Shown in pieces: positions 1 through 5,415 of a stretch of 6,335 bases of DNA. Source of the stretch: Oxalobacteraceae bacterium (lineage in GTDB: Bacteria; Pseudomonadota; Gammaproteobacteria; Burkholderiales; Burkholderiaceae_D); assembly GCA_947446335.1 (NCBI GenBank), contig CANFGA010000192.1, forward strand, positions 1 to 6,335. Direction: 5' to 3'. Below the pieces are notes generated by a model that ran no database searches, was not told the origin of the DNA, and worked only from the letters and a program-made list of their open reading frames with translations. Both the position numbers and the translations under genes were made by a program. How positions within the stretch are numbered: position 1 is the first letter of the stretch; every line of letters starts with the position of its first letter.

Positions 1-3
1 AAC

Positions 4-8
4 AGGAG
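4..8 (+). promoter_or_regulatory. Ribosome binding site of accD
   Basis: AGGAG lies 5 nt upstream of the ATG at 14, a good Shine-Dalgarno match at normal spacing. It supports the choice of the accD start. No promoter can be judged because only 13 nt precede the gene. Confidence 0.85.
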
Positions 9-13
9 ATACT

Positions 14-886
14 ATGAGTTGGTTGGAAAAACTGCTGCCCCCGCGGATACAGCGCTCGGACGCAACGGCGCGCAAGACGATGCCGGAAGGTCTGTGGGTC
101 AAGTGCCCGTCGTGCGAGGCGGTGTTGTACCGCACCGATCTGGAATCGAACTTGCATGTGTGCCCGAAATGCAGTCACCACATGCGCATCCGGGCTCGGG
201 CCCGGCTCGATGGCTTGCTCGATGCCGGCGGGCGTTATGAAATCGGCCAGGAAACCTTGCCGGTCGATACGCTCAAGTTCAAGGATAGCAAGAAATATCC
301 TGACCGCTTGAAAGCGGCGATGGAAGCGACCGGCGAAACCGATGCGCTGATCGTGTTGGGCGGCGCCATCATGACGCTGCCCGTGATCGTGGCGTGCTTC
401 GAGTTTGAATTCATGGGCGGTTCGATGGGGTCGGTCGTGGGCGAGCGCTTCGTGCGCGGCGCGCAAGCGGCGCTGGAGCAAAAAGTGCCATTCATCTGCA
501 TCACGGCCACCGGCGGTGCGCGCATGCAAGAGGGGCTGCTGTCGCTGATGCAAATGGCGAAGACCACCGCGATGTTGACCAAGCTCTCGGCCAAGAAATT
601 GCCGTTCATCAGCGTCCTGACCGACCCGACGATGGGGGGCGTATCGGCATCGTTTGCCTTCATGGGCGATATCGTGATCGCCGAACCGAAGGCCTTGATC
701 GGCTTTGCCGGCCCGCGCGTGATCGAAAACACCGTGCGCGAAAAGCTGCCCGAAGGCTTCCAGCGCGCCGAATTCCTGGTCACCAAGGGCGCGGTCGACA
801 TGATCGTCGATCGCCGCAAGATGCGCGAAGAAATCGCCCGTTTGCTGGCCTTGTTGCAAAACCAGCCGGCCGAGGTGCTGGCGTGA
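14..886 (+). CDS. accD: Acetyl-CoA carboxylase carboxyltransferase subunit beta (AccD)
   Basis: AccD pairs with AccA to move the carboxyl group from carboxybiotin on AccB to acetyl-CoA, making malonyl-CoA, the first committed step of cytoplasmic fatty-acid synthesis. The 290-aa product shows the bacterial AccD layout. An N-terminal four-cysteine zinc finger has C31, C34, C50 and C53 in a C-X2-C-X15-C-X2-C pattern. A crotonase-fold carboxyltransferase domain follows, with GGARMQEG at residues 167-174, the glycine-rich PTMGGVSAS at 205-213 and GFAGPRVIE at 230-238. Length is close to the usual 285-305 aa. The ATG at 14 is chosen because it has a good ribosome binding site and the protein begins with a typical AccD N-terminus (MSWLEKLLPP). 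In many betaproteobacteria accD follows trpA; that gene would lie outside this window. accA is not present here, as is normal. No defect is visible. Confidence 0.98.
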   Translation: MSWLEKLLPPRIQRSDATARKTMPEGLWVKCPSCEAVLYRTDLESNLHVCPKCSHHMRIRARARLDGLLDAGGRYEIGQETLPVDTLKFKDSKKYPDRLKAAMEATGETDALIVLGGAIMTLPVIVACFEFEFMGGSMGSVVGERFVRGAQAALEQKVPFICITATGGARMQEGLLSLMQMAKTTAMLTKLSAKKLPFISVLTDPTMGGVSASFAFMGDIVIAEPKALIGFAGPRVIENTVREKLPEGFQRAEFLVTKGAVDMIVDRRKMREEIARLLALLQNQPAEVLA

Positions 887-918
887 TGTAGTTGGCCTGT
901 TTGCTGTCTCGTATTACC

Positions 919-942
919 CGGCGCGCCCTACAGGGTGCGCCG
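919..942 (+). repeat. GC-rich hairpin in the accD-folC spacer
   Basis: An inverted repeat pairs 919-928 with 933-942 across a 4-nt loop (TACA at 929-932). The stem has ten pairs, nine Watson-Crick and one G-U (925/936). The sequence after it is only loosely T-rich (TTGCTCTTTGCTT at 949-961), not a clean run of T. It could be a weak or partial terminator, or an RNA processing or stability element between accD and folC. The pairing is seen directly; its role is inferred. Confidence 0.6.
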
Positions 943-1000
943 CTGTCCTTGCTCTTTGCTTCATTCGCCGATTCATTCAAGTTATTCAAGAAGTGCTCCC

Positions 1001-2293
1001 ATGCAAACTCTCCCCACTACACTGCCGCAATGGCTTGCCATGCTGGAAGCCCGGCATGCCGAGGTGCACATCAATCTGGGCCTCGAGCGCGTGCGCTCGG
1101 TCAAGGAGCGCATGGCGTTGCAATTTTATTGCCCGGTCATCATGGTTGCCGGCACCAATGGCAAGGGCTCCACTTGCGCGATGCTGGAATCGATCTTGTT
1201 GCGCGCCGGTTACAAGGTCGGCACCTACATCAAGCCGCATTTTCTCGACTTTAACGAGCGTGCGCGAATCGGTGGAGAACTGGCTTCGGATGCGGCGCTG
1301 ATCGCCAGTTTCGAAGTCGTCGAGGCGGCGCGCGGGACGACCGATCTGACCTATTTCGAATTCACCACGCTGGCCATCATGCATTTGCTGGCCGGATCCG
1401 GGCTCGATGTCGCCATCCTCGAAGTGGGGCTGGGCGGGCGCCTCGATGCCGTGAACGTGATCGATGCCGACGTGGCCATCGTGACCAGCATCGACATCGA
1501 CCATGTCGATTATCTGGGCAGCACGCGCGAAGCAATCGGTTTCGAAAAAGCCGGCATTTTTCGCGCCGGCAAAGTGGCCATTTGCAGCGATCCGGTGCCA
1601 CCGGCCTCGTTGCTGGCGCATGCGCAAGCGATCAACGCCGACCTCTGGCTGCTGGGCAAGGACTTCAATTATTCCGGCGACAAGCAGCAATGGAATTTCG
1701 GTGGCCGCAGCCTGCGTCGCAATTCGCTCGCTTATCCGAGCTTGCGCGGCGCCAACCAGATCCTGAACGCGTCGGCCGCGCTGGCCGCGCTCGAAGCGCT
1801 GAAGTTGCAGCTGCCGGTGGGGGCTCAGGATGTGCGCAGCGGCCTGGTCATGGTCGAATTGCCGGGTCGCTTCCAAGTCTTGCCGGGGCGCCCGACCGTG
1901 ATTCTCGATGTCGCACACAACCCGCATGCGGCATCGGCGCTGAACCAGAACCTGGGCAACATGGGTTTTCATCCCTATACCTATGCTGTCTTCGGCTCCA
2001 TGGCCGACAAGGATATCGATGGCGTGCTCAGCGCGATGGCCGAACATGTCGACCATTGGTGCTTGTGCGATTTGCCATCGGCGCGCGCCGCTAGCGCGAG
2101 CGCTGTCGCAGCGCAAGTGCAGTTGTTGCCAGGCATGGATGATCTCGAACACAGTGTCGCCATTTTCGCCGATCCATCTGCAGCATACGCAAATGCAATG
2201 AGCCGGGCCGGGGAGAATGATAGAATTGTGGTCTTTGGCTCCTTCCTGACCGTCGCCGGTGTGATGGCGGCCCGAAAATCCTCACTCCATTGA
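1001..2293 (+). CDS. folC: Bifunctional dihydrofolate synthase / folylpolyglutamate synthase (FolC)
   Basis: FolC adds L-glutamate to dihydropteroate to make dihydrofolate, then extends the glutamate tail on reduced folates, using ATP in the cytoplasm. The 430-aa product is a Mur-ligase-type enzyme of normal length. Visible motifs are the P-loop GTNGKGS (51-57), YFEFTT (118-123), EVGLGGRLDA (141-150, with the likely metal-binding E141), SIDIDH (163-168, with H168), FEKAGIFR (181-188, with K183 at the usual carbamylated-lysine position), PGRFQ (288-292) and the C-terminal DVAHNPHA (303-310). The frame is open upstream to a GTG at 935, but that codon lies inside the spacer hairpin and would add 22 unconserved residues. 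The ATG at 1001 gives a typical N-terminus and has AAGAAG 7 nt upstream. One variation is IKPH at 77-80, where the E. coli enzyme has SSPH. The gene begins 114 nt after accD and ends 23 nt before the dedD-like gene. Confidence 0.96.
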   Translation: MQTLPTTLPQWLAMLEARHAEVHINLGLERVRSVKERMALQFYCPVIMVAGTNGKGSTCAMLESILLRAGYKVGTYIKPHFLDFNERARIGGELASDAALIASFEVVEAARGTTDLTYFEFTTLAIMHLLAGSGLDVAILEVGLGGRLDAVNVIDADVAIVTSIDIDHVDYLGSTREAIGFEKAGIFRAGKVAICSDPVPPASLLAHAQAINADLWLLGKDFNYSGDKQQWNFGGRSLRRNSLAYPSLRGANQILNASAALAALEALKLQLPVGAQDVRSGLVMVELPGRFQVLPGRPTVILDVAHNPHAASALNQNLGNMGFHPYTYAVFGSMADKDIDGVLSAMAEHVDHWCLCDLPSARAASASAVAAQVQLLPGMDDLEHSVAIFADPSAAYANAMSRAGENDRIVVFGSFLTVAGVMAARKSSLH

Positions 2294-2316
2294 ACGCATT
2301 CAACTGAAAATCACGC

Positions 2317-3246
2317 ATGGGCTTGTTCTCGTTCCTCAGTAAAAACAAGCAGGCAAGCACTGCCGAAGACAGCGGTTATTATTCCGGTGCCGACGAGCAG
2401 GCATTGAGCGCCCGGGCGCGCTCCAAGCGCGCATCGAGCGCAGGGGACGCCGCCGAGCCGGTTGCACCGCGCCGCGCCGCCAAGGGTGGCGCCGACGATC
2501 CGGTACTGCCTGAAAAGAAACGTGCACGGCGCCGCCTGGTGGGCGCGATCGGCCTCGCGCTGGCGGTCGCGATCGGCTTGCCGATGATCCTCGATTCCGA
2601 GCCGAAGCCGCTGGCGTCCGACATAGAGATCCGGATTCCGTCGAAGGCGCAGGCCGTGACCATCAATGGTGCCACAAGCGGAACTGCTGCCAGCAGCACT
2701 GCGCAAGGCACCATACAGGCGGCCGTGCCTGCGGCCGGCGCCGCGCTGGATCCGTCCGAACAGATCATCGCTACCCCGCCGCCATTGCCTTCGATCGTGA
2801 TGCCGGCGACCGATGTCAAGCCGGCGCCGGCGCCGATGCCGCTGCCAGTACCGAAGGCCGAGGCGCCGGTGCGGTCAGCCGAGTCCAAGCTTGACCCTGA
2901 GCCCAAGCCGGTAGTGCGGGTCGAGCCGACGCCCAAGGCGGTCGACTCGACCCGGGCGCTGGCGATCCTCGAGGGCCGCCCTCCAGTGAAGGAGGCTGCA
3001 GTCAAGGAAGCAAGTGGATTCAATTATGTGGTGCAAGTGGCGGCGCTGGCCACGCAAGACAAGGTCGATGAATTGCAGGAGCGCTTGAAGGCGGCTGGCA
3101 TCGATTCCTATACTCAAAAGATATCGACTCCTGCCGGTCAGCGCATACGGGTACGGGTCGGGCCTTTTGGCAGCCGTGAAGAAGCCGACAAGGCGCTGGC
3201 CAGGCTGGCCCGGCTCGGTTTGAATGGTTCGCTGGTGCCGACCTGA
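2317..3246 (+). CDS. dedD: DedD-like SPOR-domain membrane protein
   Basis: This is a 309-aa single-pass inner-membrane protein. SPOR domains bind glycan strands lacking stem peptides at the division septum, so a role in cell constriction is likely. Residues 1-73 form a charged, Ala/Arg/Lys-rich cytoplasmic segment ending in a basic cluster (KKRARRR at 67-73). A transmembrane helix spans about 74-92. A long Pro/Ala/Lys-rich low-complexity periplasmic linker runs from about 95 to 230. A C-terminal SPOR domain covers about 235-309, with YVVQVAAL at 237-244 and RIRVRVGPFGSREEADKAL at 276-294. It is longer than E. coli DedD (about 220 aa) because of the cytoplasmic tail and linker. The position between folC and cvpA matches dedD in the conserved accD-folC-dedD-cvpA-purF cluster. 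No clear Shine-Dalgarno precedes the ATG at 2317, so translation may be coupled to folC, which ends 23 nt upstream. The SPOR assignment is firm; the dedD name rests partly on position. Confidence 0.88.
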   Translation: MGLFSFLSKNKQASTAEDSGYYSGADEQALSARARSKRASSAGDAAEPVAPRRAAKGGADDPVLPEKKRARRRLVGAIGLALAVAIGLPMILDSEPKPLASDIEIRIPSKAQAVTINGATSGTAASSTAQGTIQAAVPAAGAALDPSEQIIATPPPLPSIVMPATDVKPAPAPMPLPVPKAEAPVRSAESKLDPEPKPVVRVEPTPKAVDSTRALAILEGRPPVKEAAVKEASGFNYVVQVAALATQDKVDELQERLKAAGIDSYTQKISTPAGQRIRVRVGPFGSREEADKALARLARLGLNGSLVPT

Positions 3247-3265
3247 TGAAGGCGGCAGATCCGGC

Positions 3266-3754
3266 ATGACGATCTTCGACTATCTGGTGCTGCTGGTGCT
3301 GGTTTGTTCGGTGCTGATCAGCACCATGCGCGGCCTGATCAAGGAAGTGCTGTCGCTGGTCGGTTGGGTGGTCGCGTTCGTGGTTGCCAATGCCTATGGC
3401 GCGCAACTGGCCGAGATGTTGCCCGCTGCAGTGCCTGGCGTTGCGCTGCGCATGATGCTGGCCTTTGTCGTGCTGTTCATCGGTGTGCGTATCTTGATGG
3501 GGCTGCTCACGATGGCGCTCGACGCCGTGGTGACAGCGAGTGGCCTGGGCCTCGCCGATCGCGGCCTGGGCAGTTTGTTCGGCGTTGCGCGCGGCCTGGT
3601 GCTCGTGATGGCTGGTGTCATCTTGTGCGGCATGACGGAAATTCCCCGCCAGTCCTTTTGGACCAATGCTTTGCTCAGTCCGCTGGCAGAAACCGGCGTG
3701 CGCAGCATCAAGCCTTATTTGCCGACTGCTTACGCGCAATATGTGCGGTTTTGA
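3266..3754 (+). CDS. cvpA: CvpA family inner-membrane protein
   Basis: CvpA was named for a requirement in colicin V production in E. coli; its biochemical role is unclear, though later work ties it to envelope and bile or stress tolerance. The 162-aa product is strongly hydrophobic, with about four membrane segments near residues 4-20, 27-45, 60-85 and 104-122. The family signature is visible: a membrane-proximal FDYLVLLVLVCSVLIS start, RGLIKEVLSLVGW (22-34), and GLADRGLGSLFGVARGLVLV (95-114), where E. coli CvpA has a closely similar segment. Its length equals that of E. coli CvpA. The ATG at 3266 is preferred over an in-frame ATG at 3224, which lies inside the dedD-like gene and would add 14 hydrophilic residues. 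A weak GAAGG lies 13 nt upstream of 3266. The gene starts 19 nt after the dedD-like gene and directly precedes purF, as in E. coli. Confidence 0.93.
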   Translation: MTIFDYLVLLVLVCSVLISTMRGLIKEVLSLVGWVVAFVVANAYGAQLAEMLPAAVPGVALRMMLAFVVLFIGVRILMGLLTMALDAVVTASGLGLADRGLGSLFGVARGLVLVMAGVILCGMTEIPRQSFWTNALLSPLAETGVRSIKPYLPTAYAQYVRF

Positions 3755-3821
3755 ATTCTTAGTATTTTTTGAGCATCCTTTTTAATATCAACATCAAGTA
3801 GCATCAATCCAGGAGCGCACC
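3755..3821 (+). promoter_or_regulatory. AT-rich cvpA-purF spacer, purF leader
   Basis: This 67-nt spacer is far more AT-rich than its surroundings, with runs of six T (3765-3770) and five T (3779-3783). It ends in three YATCAA hexamers at 3786-3791, 3792-3797 and 3802-3807, the last two 10 nt apart. TAATAT at 3783-3788 resembles a -10 box, but I find no convincing -35 at 16-18 nt from it. I see no enterobacterial-type PurR operator. It could hold an internal purF promoter or simply be an unstructured leader that keeps the start site open. Function is inferred only from base composition and position. Confidence 0.35.
3811..3815 (+). promoter_or_regulatory. Ribosome binding site of purF
   Basis: AGGAG sits 6 nt upstream of the ATG at 3822, a strong match at good spacing. 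It fixes the purF start, which must be exact because the catalytic cysteine is the residue right after the initiator methionine. Confidence 0.85.
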
Positions 3822-5342
3822 ATGTGTGGCATCGTCGGCGTCGTTTCTCATCAACCTGTCAATCAATTGCTCTATGATGCCTTGCTGCTGTTGCAGCATC
3901 GCGGTCAGGATGCAGCAGGTATTGCGACCAATCATAGCAGTATGTTTTCCATGCACAAGGCCAATGGTCTGGTGCGCGATGTATTTCGTACCCGTAACAT
4001 GCGTTCGCTGCAAGGCAACTCAGGCATCGGCCATTGCCGCTACCCGACCGCCGGCTCGTCCAGCGAAGAAGAGGCGCAACCGTTTTACGTCAATGCGCCA
4101 TTCGGCATCACGCTGGCGCATAACGGCAATCTGACCAACTGGGAACAGCTCAAGATCGAGATGTTCAAGAATGACCGGCGCCACATCAACACCGATTCCG
4201 ATTCGGAAGTGTTGCTCAACGTGCTGGCGCATGAAATCCAGGAAGCGACGACCGGTTATTCGCTCGACCCGCAAGCGGTGTTCAAGGCCGTGGCCGTGCT
4301 GCACCGCCGTGTGCGCGGCGCTTACGCTGCCGTGGCGCAGATCGCCGGCCTGGGCTTGCTGGCTTTTCGCGATCCGTTCGGCATCCGGCCTTTGTGCATG
4401 GGCATCAACGAGACCGACAAGGGTCCCGAATACCTGATCGCCAGCGAATCGGTTGCGCTCGAAGGGATGGGCTTTCGCTTCGAGCGCGACATTGCGCCGG
4501 GCGAAGCGATCTTCATCGATCTCGATGGCGTTCTGCACAGCCAGCAATGCGCCGACAATCCGAGCCTCAATCCCTGCGCCTTCGAATACGTGTATCTGGC
4601 GCGGCCCGATTCGATCATCGATGGCGCCTCGGTCTATGCAACGCGCCTGAAGATGGGCGAATACCTGGCCGACAAGATCAAGCAAGCCTTTCCGCAAGGC
4701 GAGATCGACGTCGTGATGCCGATTCCCGATTCGTCGCGCCCGGCAGCGATACAGTTGGCGCTGAAGCTGAACATTCCCTATCGCGAAGGCTTCATCAAGA
4801 ACCGCTACATCGGCCGCACCTTCTTGATGCCGGGCCAGGGCGTGCGCGAAAAATCAGTGCGCCAGAAGCTGAACGCAATCGGTTCCGAATTCAAGGGCAA
4901 GACGGTGCTGCTGGTCGACGATTCGATCGTGCGCGGCACGACCAGCCGTGAAATCGTGCAAATGGCGCGCGAAGCCGGCGCCAAGCGCGTCATTTTCGCC
5001 TCCGCAGCACCACCGGTGATCTTCCCTAACGTCTACGGCATCGACATGCCGACCCGCGACGAGTTGATCGCTTACGGGCGCAGCGTGGATGAAGTGTGCC
5101 GCGAAATCACCGCCGACGCCCTGGTGTACCAGGATATCGATGCGCTCAAGCGCTCGATTTCGGATGTCAACCCGGCGCTGACCAACTTCGAGGCATCGTG
5201 CTTCGATGGCATTTACGTCACCGGCGACGTGTCGCAAGCCTATCTCGACCGACTCGAATATGCGCGTCACAATCCGAAGGCCGGGCGCGAAGAAGATGCT
5301 GCCCGCTCCCAACTGAACCTGAACCTGGCGACATCGGAATAG
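3822..5342 (+). CDS. purF: Amidophosphoribosyltransferase (glutamine-PRPP amidotransferase, PurF)
   Basis: PurF makes 5-phosphoribosylamine from PRPP and glutamine, the committed step of de novo purine synthesis. The 506-aa product matches the E. coli enzyme in length (505 aa). Residues 2 to about 235 are the Ntn-type glutaminase domain. C2 becomes the N-terminal nucleophile after methionine removal, supported by R73 in HCRYPTAG (71-78), N101 and G102 in AHNGN, and D127 in NTDSDSE. Residues about 260-460 are the phosphoribosyltransferase domain, with the flexible loop around KNRYIGRTF (326-334) and the PRPP-binding VDDSIVRGTT (365-374). The C-terminus shows no cysteine pattern for a [4Fe-4S] cluster and no processed propeptide lies before C2, so this is the E. 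coli-type enzyme rather than the Bacillus type. It follows cvpA by 67 nt and may be read from the cvpA transcript, an internal promoter, or both. All key residues are intact. Confidence 0.98.
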   Translation: MCGIVGVVSHQPVNQLLYDALLLLQHRGQDAAGIATNHSSMFSMHKANGLVRDVFRTRNMRSLQGNSGIGHCRYPTAGSSSEEEAQPFYVNAPFGITLAHNGNLTNWEQLKIEMFKNDRRHINTDSDSEVLLNVLAHEIQEATTGYSLDPQAVFKAVAVLHRRVRGAYAAVAQIAGLGLLAFRDPFGIRPLCMGINETDKGPEYLIASESVALEGMGFRFERDIAPGEAIFIDLDGVLHSQQCADNPSLNPCAFEYVYLARPDSIIDGASVYATRLKMGEYLADKIKQAFPQGEIDVVMPIPDSSRPAAIQLALKLNIPYREGFIKNRYIGRTFLMPGQGVREKSVRQKLNAIGSEFKGKTVLLVDDSIVRGTTSREIVQMAREAGAKRVIFASAAPPVIFPNVYGIDMPTRDELIAYGRSVDEVCREITADALVYQDIDALKRSISDVNPALTNFEASCFDGIYVTGDVSQAYLDRLEYARHNPKAGREEDAARSQLNLNLATSE

Positions 5343-5343
5343 C

Positions 5344-5364
5344 GATGGCGCGCCCGGCGCCATC
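5344..5364 (+). repeat. Hairpin A downstream of purF
   Basis: GATGGCGC (5344-5351) and GCGCCATC (5357-5364) form a perfect 8-bp inverted repeat around a 5-nt loop, starting 2 nt after the purF stop. It shares bases 5353-5364 with hairpin B, so the two cannot form together in one RNA. No run of T follows. Confidence 0.55.
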
Positions 5365-5374
5365 AGGCGCCGGG
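5353..5374 (+). repeat. Hairpin B overlapping the downstream Shine-Dalgarno
   Basis: CCCGGCGCC (5353-5361) and GGCGCCGGG (5366-5374) form a perfect, all-GC 9-bp stem with the 4-nt loop ATCA. With no T-tract after it, it does not look like an intrinsic terminator. Its right arm contains the first two G of the Shine-Dalgarno at 5373-5380, so the hairpin could partly mask that site or protect the purF mRNA end. Pairing is seen; function is inferred. Confidence 0.6.
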
Positions 5375-5380
5375 AGGTGA
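5373..5380 (+). promoter_or_regulatory. Perfect Shine-Dalgarno at unusual distance from the next start
   Basis: GGAGGTGA matches the 16S rRNA 3' tail over all 8 nt. It lies too far from the apparent ATG at 5416 for normal use: 38 nt separate GGAGG from that ATG. A GTG at 5377-5379 is in frame with the PLP enzyme but overlaps the site itself. A TTG at 5382 is 4 nt away but in another frame. The match is certain; which start it serves is not. Confidence 0.5.
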
Positions 5381-5411
5381 ATTGCCAGCGAATTACAAAC
5401 GAATTACAAGC
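5379..5411 (+). repeat. Three tandem 11-nt repeats before the PLP enzyme start
   Basis: Three adjacent 11-nt units run GAATTGCCAGC (5379-5389), GAATTACAAAC (5390-5400) and GAATTACAAGC (5401-5411). Units 2 and 3 agree at 10 of 11 positions, and units 1 and 3 at 9 of 11. The array ends 4 nt before the ATG at 5416 and begins inside the Shine-Dalgarno. It fills nearly all the space between that site and the start codon. Confidence 0.7.
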
Positions 5412-5415
5412 GATC

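Noticed and set aside
935..1000. Upstream in-frame GTG extension of folC by 22 residues
   Set aside because: The GTG lies in the right arm of the spacer hairpin, and the added residues are not FolC-like. The ATG at 1001 fits the family start.
892..1000. Promoter search in the accD-folC spacer (TTGGCC at 892, TTGCTC at 949, TTGCTT at 956 as -35 candidates)
   Set aside because: None has a fitting -10 box at 16-18 nt, so no promoter is claimed.
986..2152. A 388-codon open frame on the - strand opposite folC
   Set aside because: Its product is rich in His, Arg, Gln and Asp with no recognisable domain, as expected from reading a GC-rich gene backwards. folC on the other strand is complete and well conserved.
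3735..3752. Possible terminator at the end of cvpA: CGCA/TGCG hairpin followed by GTTTT
   Set aside because: The stem is only 4 bp and lies inside the coding sequence, and the T run is short. It is too weak to call a terminator.
4020..4697. A 225-codon open frame on the - strand opposite purF
   Set aside because: It is a reverse-frame shadow of the intact purF and shows no family motif.
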